The notes: generated by a model not told the origin, from the letters alone. Shown: positions 9,633 to 18,907, counted from the first letter of the stretch. The stretch: DNA of 64,000 nucleotides from Cylindrospermum stagnale PCC 7417 (GCF_000317535.1 NC_019757.1:3933501-3997500); one strand, 5' to 3'. Made by a program: numbers and translations.

Positions 9633-9706
9633 CGGGATGTGGCGCAGCTTGGTAGCGCACTTCGTTCGGGACGAAGGGGCCGCTGGTTCGAATCCAGTCA
9701 TCCCGA
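9633..9706 (+). tRNA. tRNA-Pro (anticodon CGG)
   Basis: A complete cloverleaf of 74 bases without encoded CCA. Acceptor stem is CGGGATG/CATCCCG, D stem GCGC/GCGC, anticodon stem CTTCG/CGAAG with loop TTCGGGA (anticodon CGG followed by G37, typical of proline), and T loop TTCGAAT. Its 3' side is immediately followed by the transposon-end-like repeats at 9715, so it may have been an attachment target. Confidence 0.95.
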
Positions 9707-9714
9707 TTTATTGT

Positions 9715-9914
9715 TGTACTTTTGCAAATTAAAGGTCGCAATTCGCAAATTAACGTCGTTATTCGCAAATTAGTGTCGCTCTGGCAGTTTTTAAAGTGTT
9801 AAACAAGTCATCACTGGTTCAATAATCAAAAACGCCGGAAACATTTATCTGGCAGTGGTTTCAGCGTTTAGTGCTTTAACGACAATTAATTTGTTTATCG
9901 ACAACAGGAAATTA
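9715..9914 (+). mobile_element. Decayed Tn7-like / type V-K CAST-like element ends
   Basis: Starting with TGTACT at 9715 there are three tandem 20-base units (9721-9740, 9741-9760, 9761-9780), the clearest being ATTCGCAAATTAACGTCGTT. At 9880 and 9899 two inverted copies of the same kind appear (CGACAATTAATTTG and CGACAACAGGAAATT, 19 bases apart). Between them lies an imperfect inverted pair (TTAAAGTGTTAAAC at 9791 and GTTTAGTGCTTTAA at 9867). A TGTAC terminus plus spaced GACA/AATT/GTCG sites is the architecture of TnsB-binding ends of Cas12k-associated transposons. No transposase, cas12k, tniQ or CRISPR gene is present, so this would be an internally deleted relic of about 200 bases. The right terminus and target duplication are not recognisable. 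Confidence 0.55.
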
Positions 9915-10202
9915 AACCTCACCCTCGTTCTGCTACGCAAAACATATGCCTCTCCAACGCATAGAGAGGGATGTCTATCAAGACAGGGTGAGGTTTTTCA
10001 GACTGTTGGGAACCAGATAACTTGTGTGTACGCGGTAGCCTAAAAAAGGGGGTAAAAACTTTTAAAAGTCCCCCGGAAGGGGGATTTAGGGGGATCTACG
10101 CGTGTTTGATTTATCAAAAATAACTTTTAAAACATCCTCTTAGAGTAGCTCAATAGTAATGCAATATAATTTGTAGAAAAATAGTAAAAATTCAGGGTAG
10201 AG
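9915..10202. repeat. Spacer repeats downstream of the CAST-like relic
   Basis: Contains a CCTCACCCT..GTTCTGCTACGCAAAAC block related to the one near 15211, and a hairpin of AAAAGTCCCCC/GGGGG type (about 10060-10095) typical of Nostocales spacers. The open frame across 9855-10043 is made of repeat DNA and is not credible as a gene. Confidence 0.6.
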
Positions 10203-10418
10203 TTAATCAACTACCTTGATTAATCCTCTCTGCAAAGCATCAAATACTCGCCCAATTTGCTGCTGGTCGTTTTCGTTTAAGCCTTTTTTAGACATTAGTG
10301 CTGACATCAGTAGCTGCTGATCTCGACGCGTAATTCTGCGGATAGCAAATATGCGCTCTAAGACTATCTCCATTAGCATTTGGTTTGAGGTTCCGGCAGA
10401 TCGCATATTCTTTACCAA
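10203..10418 (-). CDS. Small conserved-looking protein, function unknown
   Basis: A 71-residue, mostly helical, basic protein with no membrane segment and no cysteine. The composition and the clear amphipathic C-terminal half (NENDQQQIGRVFDALQRGLI) suggest a real gene. The plus strand of the region has no competing frame. It resembles small hypothetical proteins common in Nostocales, but I do not recognise a named family. It is divergent from mtnP with a 177-base gap. Confidence 0.6.
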   Translation of the reverse strand: MVKNMRSAGTSNQMLMEIVLERIFAIRRITRRDQQLLMSALMSKKGLNENDQQQIGRVFDALQRGLIKVVD

Positions 10419-10595
10419 GGATTTGTGTGTTTTCTACGATTATTCCATATTATCTTAACAATATTTAACAAATCTTGGACAGGCTGGATCTACGGAACGA
10501 TGAAAAATCGCTAATTGCTACCTTTTTATCGCTCCCACTAAGGAAGGTTTCCGGTAAAATAACTTGGCAGCCCAGCAAAAAACAGGTTCAGCATC

Positions 10596-11468
10596 ATGGC
10601 TAATGCTCGTATTGGGATTATTGGTGGCAGCGGTTTATACAAAATGGACGCGCTCAAAGATGTAGAAGAGGTGCAAGTCCAGACACCGTTTGGTTCTCCA
10701 TCTGATGCTTTGATTTTGGGGACACTGGATGGAACCAAAGTTGCTTTTTTAGCGCGTCATGGGCGCAATCATACGCTTTTACCTTCTGAGTTGCCGTTTC
10801 GCGCCAATATCTATGCGATGAAGCAACTGGGTGTGGAGTATTTAATTTCTGCGAGTGCGGTTGGTTCTTTGAAGGAAGAAGCTAAACCCCTTGATTTGGT
10901 GGTGCCAGATCAGTTTATTGACAGGACAAAAAACCGGGTTTCGACGTTTTTTGGTGATGGAATTGTGGCGCACATTGCTTTTGGTGAGCCGATTTGTCAA
11001 AGTTTGGCCTTGGTGTTGGGGGATGCGATCGCATCTTTGAATTTACCAGATGTAACTCTGCATCGTGGTGGTACCTATGTATGCATGGAAGGGCCTGCTT
11101 TTTCGACTAAGGCAGAATCCAATCTTTACCGCAGTTGGGGGGCGACAATTATCGGGATGACGAATGTACCAGAGGCAAAGTTGGCTAGGGAAGCGGAAAT
11201 CGCTTATGCAACTTTAGCGCTGGTGACAGACTACGATTGTTGGCATCCAGATCACGATAGTGTGACGGTGGAAATGGTGATTGGTAATTTACAGCGGAAT
11301 GCGGTAAACGCTCAAAAGGTGATTCAAGAAACGGTGCGGCGTTTGACTGAAAATCCGCCCGTTAGCGACGCACATTCGGCTTTGAAGTATGCGATTTTGA
11401 CAAATTTGGCAAAAGCGCCGGCGGAGACTAAGGATAAGTTGGGGTTGTTGTTGCAGAAGTATTTGTGA
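10596..11468 (+). CDS. mtnP: S-methyl-5'-thioadenosine phosphorylase
   Basis: Phosphorolyses methylthioadenosine to adenine and methylthioribose-1-phosphate in methionine salvage. The start [15 protein letters not shown] matches the family; GGSGLY is the phosphate-binding loop. Further blocks are [23 protein letters not shown], the substrate-binding [15 protein letters not shown], and [28 protein letters not shown]. Length (290) is standard. It is followed by a 30-base perfect palindrome that may terminate transcription before the convergent TPR gene. Confidence 0.95.
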   Translation: MANARIGIIGGSGLYKMDALKDVEEVQVQTPFGSPSDALILGTLDGTKVAFLARHGRNHTLLPSELPFRANIYAMKQLGVEYLISASAVGSLKEEAKPLDLVVPDQFIDRTKNRVSTFFGDGIVAHIAFGEPICQSLALVLGDAIASLNLPDVTLHRGGTYVCMEGPAFSTKAESNLYRSWGATIIGMTNVPEAKLAREAEIAYATLALVTDYDCWHPDHDSVTVEMVIGNLQRNAVNAQKVIQETVRRLTENPPVSDAHSALKYAILTNLAKAPAETKDKLGLLLQKYL

Positions 11469-11493
11469 AAAAATGCCCTCTGGCGGAAAAGAA

Positions 11494-11523
11494 TGTAGAG
11501 ACGTTGCATGCAACGTCTCTACA
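11494..11523. repeat. Perfect 30-bp palindrome (TAGAGACG type)
   Basis: Arms TGTAGAGACGTTGCA and TGCAACGTCTCTACA meet with no loop. It lies between the convergent mtnP and TPR genes and could act as a bidirectional terminator, although no long T-tract follows. Close relatives occur at 35144-35173 and 36995-37017, so it belongs to a dispersed palindromic repeat family. Confidence 0.8.
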
Positions 11524-11566
11524 AAGGTTCTGGATAACGCATATTTAAACAATTTCAAAAATAAAT

Positions 11567-13555
11567 TTATTCTTCTATCAATTGTTTAAATTGCTCGTTT
11601 TGTCGAATGGCGTCGAAGTCTGAGTCTGTTTTTGCTGTTTTTTTGTATTGGGGGTTAAGTTTAATCGCTTGTTGTAAGTTTTCTAGGGCTGGTTCTAGGT
11701 TTTGAACTAATGCACAGTAGCAAGCTTTGTTGTACCAAGCTTGTTGTAGTTCGGGTTTGATTTCTACGGCTTTGTCGTAGGATGCGATCGCATTTTCATA
11801 TCTTCCTAATTTCCCCAGGGCTAAACCTCGGTTGTACCAAGTTTGGTAATCGTCGGGTTTGAGGTTGACAACTTTGTCGAAATAAGCGATCGCTTCTTCG
11901 TTTTTGCCTAGGTTAACTAATGCTATACCCCAGTTGTACCAAGCTTCGTAGTCGTTGGGTTTGATTTTTAGCAGTTCATGGTACGATGCGATCTCGTCTT
12001 CATATCTTCCTATGTTCCCTAGGGCTAAACCTCGGTTGTACCAAGCTTCGTGATCATCGGGTTTGATTTTTAGCACTTGTTCGTAAGATGCGATCGCATC
12101 TCGATACATTCCTAAGTTGTCCAGCGCTAAACCTCGGTTGTACCAAGCTTCGTGGTAGTCGGGTTTGATTTTAATGACTTCGTCGAAGGATGCGATCGCA
12201 TTTTCATTTCTTTCTAAGTTCCCCAACATCACACCCCGCTTAAACCAAGCCTCACAGTAATCGGGTTTGATTCTAATGACTTCCTTGAAGGATGCGATCG
12301 CATCTTGATATCGTCCTAACTCCCCTAACGCCAAACCTCGGTTGTACCAAGCTTCGTAGTAATCGGGTTTGATTTCTAAGGCTTTGTCGTAGGATGCGAT
12401 CGCTTCTTCATATTGTCCTAATTTCCCCAGCGTCACGCCCCGATTGTTCCAAGCTTGGTGAAAGTCGGGTTTGATTTCTAAGGCTTTGTCATAGGATGCG
12501 ATCGCTTTTTCATCTTGTCCTAACTGAACCAGTGCATTACCTAGGTTGTACCAAGCTTCGTGAAAATCGGGTTTGATTTCAATAGCTTTGTCGTAAGATG
12601 TGATCGCTTCTTCATTTCGTCCTAAGTTCCCAAGCACTGCGCCCCGATTGTTCCAAGCTTCGTGAAAGTCGGGTTTGATTTCCAAGGCTTTATCAAAGGA
12701 TGCGATCGCTTCTTCGTGTCGTCCTAAGTTCCCCAGTGCTACACCTCGGTTACTCCAAGCTTTGTGCATATCGGGTTTGAGTTCAATGGCTTTGTCACAA
12801 GATGCGATCGCTTCTTCATAGCGCTCTTCAAAGAAAAGAGCATCCGCTTGTTTTACGTAATCATCAGCAGTAAAAAATAGTTGAGGATTAGCAGACTTTA
12901 AGTTTTCAAGCTGTGCTGTAAGTTCTTGTATTTTCTGCTGTATTTCCGGTTCAACAGAAACCGGTGTTAATGAAGGTTGAGGTACAATCAGAGAAAGTTC
13001 TTGCAAAACTCGCTCCTTTTCTTTTTGCGCCTCAGATACAATATCTTGCATTTGAGATGCAGTATTACCTTTAATAACATCAATTTCTTGCGCCGCAGTG
13101 TCTATCTGTAGTTTTAGCTTTTCAGATACAGTTTGAGCCTCAGAAATAATCTTTTTTAATTGTTCTTCAGCTTCAGATTTTGCTTTTAATATTTCTTTTT
13201 CCAAAGGTTCTTTGGTTTCAGTCACTAACTGACCAATTACACTACGACGCAGAAGCCAAACAATAAAAGCTGTCCCAATAGGAAATATAGTCAGCACAAC
13301 TAGCAAAATATTCAGCATAGTTGTGTTGAAACCAAAAGCGCGGTCAACTTCTACTTGAACTCTATCGCGAATCTCTTTTTCTTGCTGGAGTTTTTCCAGT
13401 TCCTTTTGCTGCTGAGTCGAAGTTGCTGCAATCGGTACAAGCTGGGGTGAGACGGTTGACTTTGGTGTATTAGTTGGCTTGGGTTGGGCTGTTGCAGCAC
13501 TGGCAGATAATAGGACAATTGAAACCGCTAACCCAAGCCGATTATTGATCTTCAT
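11567..13555 (-). CDS. Membrane-anchored protein with 12 TPR repeats
   Basis: A 662-residue scaffold protein. Residues 1-23 form a signal peptide ending ATAQ, and a transmembrane helix follows at about 77-100 (MLNILLVVLTIFPIGTAFIVWLL). A long coiled coil (about 110-225, rich in E, K and Q) leads to twelve near-identical 34-residue TPR units (about 230-640) of the type AWYNRGLALGNLGRYEEAIA. In the DNA the units form a 102-base tandem array in which the Ala-Ile-Ala codons are a HIP1 octamer in almost every copy. The protein probably mediates protein-protein contacts at the membrane; no enzyme domain is present. The array invites copy-number change by recombination. Confidence 0.85.
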   Translation of the reverse strand: MKINNRLGLAVSIVLLSASAATAQPKPTNTPKSTVSPQLVPIAATSTQQQKELEKLQQEKEIRDRVQVEVDRAFGFNTTMLNILLVVLTIFPIGTAFIVWLLRRSVIGQLVTETKEPLEKEILKAKSEAEEQLKKIISEAQTVSEKLKLQIDTAAQEIDVIKGNTASQMQDIVSEAQKEKERVLQELSLIVPQPSLTPVSVEPEIQQKIQELTAQLENLKSANPQLFFTADDYVKQADALFFEERYEEAIASCDKAIELKPDMHKAWSNRGVALGNLGRHEEAIASFDKALEIKPDFHEAWNNRGAVLGNLGRNEEAITSYDKAIEIKPDFHEAWYNLGNALVQLGQDEKAIASYDKALEIKPDFHQAWNNRGVTLGKLGQYEEAIASYDKALEIKPDYYEAWYNRGLALGELGRYQDAIASFKEVIRIKPDYCEAWFKRGVMLGNLERNENAIASFDEVIKIKPDYHEAWYNRGLALDNLGMYRDAIASYEQVLKIKPDDHEAWYNRGLALGNIGRYEDEIASYHELLKIKPNDYEAWYNWGIALVNLGKNEEAIAYFDKVVNLKPDDYQTWYNRGLALGKLGRYENAIASYDKAVEIKPELQQAWYNKACYCALVQNLEPALENLQQAIKLNPQYKKTAKTDSDFDAIRQNEQFKQLIEE

Positions 13556-13994
13556 GCAATTCTGCTAAGTGTAAACTCAGGAACTTTAGTAATGTATATA
13601 ACTAATATACTGTCTTCCTCAGCATTGTGATCAAAACAGGCTGAGTGCTATATTTGACCGATTCAGAGGATAATCGAGTAACTGTGAATATCTGTGTATT
13701 TAGAGGATGTTTGTAAAGTCCAAAAATATCCTAGAAACCCCTCTCCAAACCTCTTTTCCCCCCTCAGATTCCTGAGTCCCCTATGAGGGAATAAGGTTTC
13801 AAAGCCTCTCCCCTTGCAGGGGAGAGGTTTGGAGAGAGGTCTTTCAGTAAACTTGATGACTTTCCAAACATCCTCTAAGGGAAGGGGGCTAGGGGGTTAG
13901 GTTCCGAGGGCTTTTATGTTTAATGCAATACTTTTAAAAAATCCTCTGATCATCCCTTAAAAAAAGCAAATAGTTAACTTTTTTGGTGGAAACT
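13556..13994. other. Repeat-filled spacer
   Basis: Between the divergent TPR and acyltransferase genes. Contains CCCCTCTCCAAACCTCT..GGAGAGGTTTGGAGAGAGG inverted repeats (about 13737-13840) and a GAAGGGGGCTAGGGGGTTAGG block, both dispersed Nostocales spacer repeats. No gene seen. Confidence 0.6.
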
Positions 13995-15110
13995 ATGACA
14001 AATAAAGTAGAAAAAATCTCAGACGCACAGAGGGATATTAGATTTGATATTTTGAAAACCATTGGGCTACTCTGCATTATTTTTGCCCATGTCGGCCCAG
14101 AAAATAATATTTTATTTCACATCAGACGGTTTGATGTTCCGCTGATGGTGATTGTGTCAGGAACACTTTATTATTATTCATCTGCACAGAAACAAATATC
14201 TTTTTGGAGTTATTTACAAAAAAGGTTACCGCGTTTAATTGCTCCAGTATGGTTGTTTCTAGCTTTTTTCTTTATTTCGGCTTACGGCATATTTGCATTG
14301 CTGTCTCAACCATACCCATTTTCACAGCAGAAGATATTTGATACATTTCTGTTATTAAACGGTATTGGTTATGTCTGGATAATTCGTGTATTTACTCTAG
14401 TTGCTCTTTTTGCAAGTTTACTGCTGAGTTTATACAGATTTTCTAAATCAGAATCTAGGTTTCTGGCTTTGCTATCTTTGATCTATCTAGGTTACGAATT
14501 ATTATTTAATTTAACACAACGTTTTAATTTACCCAGTCGAATACTTTCAAGTTTGGTCAAAGATTATTTATTTTACCTTATGCCTTATGGTTGTCTATTT
14601 GGCTTGGGGATGACTTTATCAAAACTTAGAGGAAGAAAGATATTATTTATTTTCGGGATTTTCTTGACTATATTTTTGCTGTTAGCTGGCTATTTTTACT
14701 ATCGTCAGGGGCATTTTGTCTCTACTCAGGTTTTTAAATATCCACCAAGAATATATTTTATTTCCTATGGCGTTTTTATGTCTTTGCTAAGTTTCTTTGT
14801 GGTGGATAAATTTTCGCTTAAATATAATTTATCAGCTAAGAATAATGCCTTAATCACGGGAATTACTTTTATAAGTGCATCTTCGTTATGGATATATTTA
14901 TGGCATATATTCTTTGTATATTACTGGCAAACTTTGGTTATGGAGCATTTACCTAAATTTAGGGGTAGCTTTGTTATAGATTTTCTAGTAGTTACATTGG
15001 GGGCTATCTCAGTAACGTATTTACAGAAAAAAGTCATTTCTGGAGTAGTTAAGAAAACTAGATTTGGTCAGAATAATTCTTATTTACTTTCTATTTTGTT
15101 TTTGAAGTGA
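13995..15110 (+). CDS. Acyltransferase 3 family membrane protein
   Basis: A 371-residue integral membrane protein with about ten hydrophobic helices. The motif IIFAHVGPENN near residue 30 carries the conserved histidine of the OatA/NodX/WecH acyltransferase 3 family, and the N-terminal order (polar tail, RFDILKTIGLLCIIFAH) is typical. Such enzymes acetylate cell-wall or exopolysaccharide sugars; the substrate cannot be inferred here. I prefer the ATG at 13995 over an upstream TTG. Its base composition is AT-richer than its neighbours. It has no operon partner. Confidence 0.8.
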   Translation: MTNKVEKISDAQRDIRFDILKTIGLLCIIFAHVGPENNILFHIRRFDVPLMVIVSGTLYYYSSAQKQISFWSYLQKRLPRLIAPVWLFLAFFFISAYGIFALLSQPYPFSQQKIFDTFLLLNGIGYVWIIRVFTLVALFASLLLSLYRFSKSESRFLALLSLIYLGYELLFNLTQRFNLPSRILSSLVKDYLFYLMPYGCLFGLGMTLSKLRGRKILFIFGIFLTIFLLLAGYFYYRQGHFVSTQVFKYPPRIYFISYGVFMSLLSFFVVDKFSLKYNLSAKNNALITGITFISASSLWIYLWHIFFVYYWQTLVMEHLPKFRGSFVIDFLVVTLGAISVTYLQKKVISGVVKKTRFGQNNSYLLSILFLK

Positions 15111-15210
15111 ATCAAACAATCCCTCCCTGCTGTTTCGTGGCTACTGTGTACACACAGTTATTTTTTGATGGAATTTATTGTTTATAAAACAGAGGAAAAA
15201 ACCTCACCCT

Positions 15211-15538
15211 GGTTCTGCTACGCATAACCTGTCCCTCTCCTTGGTAAGGAGAGGGAGGTAAAGCAGAGTTTGATTAAACGATTTGAAAGCTAAAGTCGAG
15301 ACTTGCCCAATGATTCACATCCAAAATATAAGAATCAGTTGCGGTGCCGTTTGTCTCAGCTTTGAATGCACTGGGGTTCTGCTACGCATAACCTGTCCCT
15401 CTCCTTGGTAAGGAGAGGGAGGTAAAGCAGAGTTTGATTAAACGATTTGAAAGCTAAAGTCGAGACTTGCCCAATGATTCACATCCAAAATATAAGAATC
15501 GGCTACGGTGCCGTTTGTCTCGGCTTTGAATGCACTGG
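15211..15538. repeat. 164-bp tandem duplication covering the 3' end of the caspase gene
   Basis: Bases 15211-15374 and 15375-15538 are two copies with a 164-base period and only a few differences (AGAATCAGTTGCGG against AGAATCGGCTACGG, CTCAGC against CTCGGC). Each copy holds the last ~34 codons of the caspase-like gene plus a spacer block GGTTCTGCTACGCATAACC..GGAGAGGGAGG. The distal copy (15211-15374) is therefore a detached remnant of the gene's C-terminus. Confidence 0.9.
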
Positions 15539-17627
15539 CGTTATGCAAATCTTGCAGCAAGGCTTGGGCAACTTCTAAGGGGTTGACTAATGCGGCAATG
15601 GGCTTATGAACTCCTGTGGAATAGTTAGCAGATTCCAAAGCGACAAGGGTTTCGCTAAAGGGGGCGGTGCTAAAGATCAGTAAATGTTGGCAATCATAAG
15701 CTAAACCCGGAATTGCCCATTCAGACACAGCCGCAATTTCTGGTAATGAGAGGGTTTCCCCTGGGGCGATGACTACATCTTCAAGTTGGGGTTTGGTTTC
15801 GGCAATGTTGGGTTCGTGGTGGACTTGCCAAGGGTAAAAGGCGATCGCAATACTACTGCTATTTAATCCCAGCAGCATGAAATATACAGGGCGATCGCTC
15901 AAATTTTGCACCCGGTACTGCATGCGACTACCGACTGGTACTGTGGGTATAGCTGCTAGTGGTGTGCTGAGTGATTTGCTGTTCGCAGTTTTAGGGCTGC
16001 GAGTTCGCACAGTTTCCCGTTGCATCACTACGCGAGGCGAGATGCCGTTCATCATCTCTAGGGTTCCCTTGACAGGCAAGCGGGAAGAACCTTCATTATC
16101 TGTGAGTTCCCATAACTTTGCTGCTAGCAGGTTTGGTAATTTTGGTGCTAACCGCTGCACTGCCACTTTCACTGCTTCCCCAATTTCCCCAGATGTATTG
16201 GGAATTAGCTCACCACCTAGAGAAAATAGCGCATAGCGCGTGTGAGTTTTGATCAATTTGCCAAACACATAATCAGCTGGTTGTTCTCCTGCGACTACAG
16301 TTGATACACGGGCAAATGTGGCAAAGGCGCTGGTGGCGTCTACCCGCTCAATTCTTTCTAGTCTAGTATCTAGGGCAACTGTTAAGCCAATATTTCGCGG
16401 TAAAACCCGCACTGCTTCCTGGACGAGTTGCCCGACTTGTGGGAGGGTGGAATTTTCCAGGCTGGCAATTTGGGCTTTGACTGTTAATCCGCTACGCGAT
16501 GGCGAAACGCCCACTTTCAGCGATGGGCTACGCCCTGCCAAAAGCGATCGCAATACTAACTGTTCTCCCGTAACTAAAGTTAGTCGGGAATTCACACCGT
16601 AGTATTCCAAAACTTGCGGTGGTAATCCTGCTAGCCATAGGTAAACAGTTTTACCATCGTCTTCGGTAGCTATGACTACGCCTTCTGCCCCAGTGCGGTC
16701 GAGGAGTAAATCATCGACAATTAAAGCACCTTGGGGATTTTTTTGCTCACTCAATAAAGCTGGTTGCTGATTGCTACCCAGCTTAGACATAGTACTCCCC
16801 ACATGGGAGAGGATGACTTGAGTAGTCGCGGCTGGGGCGGTTTCCCACAGATATTGCGTCAAGGCGTAGGTAAATAACCCGGCACTCAAACCAGACAATA
16901 AGAACTCTTGGGCCACCTGATTCTCTTCTGATGTCGCTGACAACACTACAGGATTGTTCAGTGTTGTGTTTTGCGCTTTCAGTTGTTGGAGAAAGTCAAG
17001 TTCTGCGTCTGCTAGCCTGACTTCTAGCGATTGTGGGCGGGCGCGAATTCCCATCCCTGTGGGCTGTAATATGCTAGGGGCATAGTAACTGGTGTCCAAG
17101 ACAGCTGTAACTCGGTCGGTGGGAAGCGATCGCAACAATCGCCAAAGAGTTTCTTCTAATAAATAGTTGGCTATTTGATCATTTTGTGAATTTTGATTTT
17201 CATCAACCGGCACGAGAGCATTTTGCATCGTGTCTGGCAAAGTTCCCAATTTGACGCGGGTACCGTAGCCGCTAAAGTGAAAAGCGACCACATCACCGGG
17301 TTTAGCTTTTTTACCGAGGTGATCTAAAATAGCCGCCTCAATGAATTCTCTGCTAGCTTGTTCCTCAGTTAACGTGAGAATATCTGCGGCTAGGAAGCCA
17401 AAGCGATTAATCAAAAGTTCTTTTTGCAATTCCACATCAGTCAAACAACCACGAAGGGCTGGACTTTGTGGGTATTGATTGATGCCCACTAATAAGGCCA
17501 ACTTCCGTGGGCTGGGTTGTGCTAAAGCTTGGTAATAGCGATTTCCTAAAGTCAACCACTCAGCCTCAGTCACCCCCAACACCGCCAGAACGCAGCCCAT
17601 CCGTTGTAAAAGCGTCCGCCGTTTCAT
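15438..17627 (-). CDS. Caspase-fold protein with substituted catalytic dyad (pseudo-caspase), DUF4384-like C-terminus
   Basis: A 729-residue exported protein. The N-terminus KRRTLLQRMG followed by a hydrophobic stretch resembles a Tat signal. A peptidase C14 caspase fold spans about residues 40-300 (KLALLVGINQYPQSPALRGCLTDV). The catalytic histidine position in SG-H-G is tyrosine (HFSGYGT, Tyr121), and the cysteine position in DSC is serine (LDTSYY, Ser180). Active proteolysis is therefore unlikely; a YS-type substitution is known among cyanobacterial orthocaspases. The C-terminal half resembles DUF4384 (VGSRMQYRVQNLSDRPVYFMLLGLN). A repeat element (16520-16551) adds an in-frame stretch of about 16 residues. 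The last ~34 codons are duplicated downstream. Confidence 0.85.
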   Translation of the reverse strand: MKRRTLLQRMGCVLAVLGVTEAEWLTLGNRYYQALAQPSPRKLALLVGINQYPQSPALRGCLTDVELQKELLINRFGFLAADILTLTEEQASREFIEAAILDHLGKKAKPGDVVAFHFSGYGTRVKLGTLPDTMQNALVPVDENQNSQNDQIANYLLEETLWRLLRSLPTDRVTAVLDTSYYAPSILQPTGMGIRARPQSLEVRLADAELDFLQQLKAQNTTLNNPVVLSATSEENQVAQEFLLSGLSAGLFTYALTQYLWETAPAATTQVILSHVGSTMSKLGSNQQPALLSEQKNPQGALIVDDLLLDRTGAEGVVIATEDDGKTVYLWLAGLPPQVLEYYGVNSRLTLVTGEQLVLRSLLAGRSPSLKVGVSPSRSGLTVKAQIASLENSTLPQVGQLVQEAVRVLPRNIGLTVALDTRLERIERVDATSAFATFARVSTVVAGEQPADYVFGKLIKTHTRYALFSLGGELIPNTSGEIGEAVKVAVQRLAPKLPNLLAAKLWELTDNEGSSRLPVKGTLEMMNGISPRVVMQRETVRTRSPKTANSKSLSTPLAAIPTVPVGSRMQYRVQNLSDRPVYFMLLGLNSSSIAIAFYPWQVHHEPNIAETKPQLEDVVIAPGETLSLPEIAAVSEWAIPGLAYDCQHLLIFSTAPFSETLVALESANYSTGVHKPIAALVNPLEVAQALLQDLHNASAFKAETNGTVADSYILDVNHWASLDFSFQIV

Positions 17628-17740
17628 AAATTAGCTATGAATCCTCAGCCCTGCTGCTAACAGCTTAAAGGGCGGAAGTCTGTAATGTAAAGTTACAGTT
17701 TATACTGTTTGCTGGTTGGCAATTTGTCTTCAACCGATAA

Positions 17741-18907
17741 TTAGGCATGCATTACCCGTGCCAACTCAGCCGCTACCTCAGGACGGGAAAACTCTGGTGG
17801 GGGTAACTCTCCCCGGCGCAGCATTTCCCTAACTTTGGTTCCCGACAGGTGAACACGCTCTTCCGGCTTGCTGGGACTTGTTTTTGTTGTCCCCATTTGT
17901 TTAGTGCGGGTGCAGTAGAAAGCGTGTTCAAATTTCATCGGCACAATCCCCAATTCACCAGGCGCAAATTCATCAAAGATGTACTGGGCATCATAAGTGC
18001 CGTAGTAGTCACCCACACCAGCATGATCCCGTCCAACGATAAAGTGTGTACAGCCGTAATTTTTACGGACTAAAGCATGGAAGATTGCCTCCCGTGGCCC
18101 AGCATAACGCATCGCTGCCGGATTGATTGCCAAAATCACCCGGTCTAAGGGGTAGTAGTGTTCTAGCAAAATTTCATAGCACCGCATCCGCACATCAGCG
18201 GGAATGTCATCGTCTTTAGTCGCCCCAACCAATGGGTGTAAAAATAAACCGTCCACAGTTTCTAAAGCGCACTTTTGGATGTATTCATGGGCGCGGTGGA
18301 TGGGGTTGCGAGTTTGAAAACCGACGATGGTTTTCCAGCCCTTTTCTTGAAACATTTGCCGTGAAGCTGCGGGATCGATTTGATAGCTGGGAAATAGGGC
18401 ATGGGAGTCGCGCTGTAATAGCCAAATATCTCCTGCCAGATTTACCGAACCTTGACCATAGACTACCTGCACTCCTGGATGTTTGACGTCATCAGTGCGA
18501 TAGACATTGATCGCCTCGTGGCTTTTGTTGTATTGATACTTTTGTGTCAGTTGTAATACCCCGATAAATTCTCCGCTGGGGTTATCCAAACGGATTAAAC
18601 CGCCTTCTTTTAGGGGTGAAGCAACTTCTTCTGTTACCGAGAGTGTAATTGGTATTGACCAGACAAGACCGTTAGCCAGCCGCATTTCTGTCACCACGCG
18701 ATCGTAGTCTTGTTGGTTCATAAAGCCTGTGAGTGGGCTAAAACCGCCGATGGCAATCATTTCTAAATCAGAAACGGCGCGATCGTCAAGTGACACTCGC
18801 GGCAAAAACTCAGCTTTTGACAGAAATTCTGCCTTTTGTGCCGCCGTAGCAACCCGGTTAACCAACTCTCCACCGTGGGGGGCAATAGCATCTAAATGGT
18901 AACTCAA
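17741..18907 (-). CDS. sat: Sulfate adenylyltransferase (ATP sulfurylase)
   Basis: Converts sulfate and ATP to adenosine 5'-phosphosulfate, the first step of assimilatory sulfate reduction. The nucleotide-binding motif is [14 protein letters not shown], followed by [22 protein letters not shown] and [12 protein letters not shown]. The proposed start is the TTG at 18907 (read as [13 protein letters not shown]), which matches the family N-terminus, has a GAGGGG Shine-Dalgarno sequence about 9 bases upstream, and gives the usual ~388 residues. The frame itself extends 13 codons further upstream without conserved sequence. Confidence 0.93.
   Translation of the reverse strand: MSYHLDAIAPHGGELVNRVATAAQKAEFLSKAEFLPRVSLDDRAVSDLEMIAIGGFSPLTGFMNQQDYDRVVTEMRLANGLVWSIPITLSVTEEVASPLKEGGLIRLDNPSGEFIGVLQLTQKYQYNKSHEAINVYRTDDVKHPGVQVVYGQGSVNLAGDIWLLQRDSHALFPSYQIDPAASRQMFQEKGWKTIVGFQTRNPIHRAHEYIQKCALETVDGLFLHPLVGATKDDDIPADVRMRCYEILLEHYYPLDRVILAINPAAMRYAGPREAIFHALVRKNYGCTHFIVGRDHAGVGDYYGTYDAQYIFDEFAPGELGIVPMKFEHAFYCTRTKQMGTTKTSPSKPEERVHLSGTKVREMLRRGELPPPEFSRPEVAAELARVMHA

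Noticed and set aside
9721-9780. Reading the three 20-bp units as a CRISPR array
   Set aside because: The units are directly adjacent with no spacers, and are shorter than CRISPR repeats; they fit transposase-binding sites better.
9855-10043. 62-codon plus-strand frame after the tRNA
   Set aside because: It consists of the CAST-like right-end sequence and the GTTCTGCTACGCAAAAC spacer repeat; no protein-like pattern.
11767-12830. Regular 102-bp array as a non-coding satellite
   Set aside because: It is fully explained by twelve 34-residue TPR units in one open frame.
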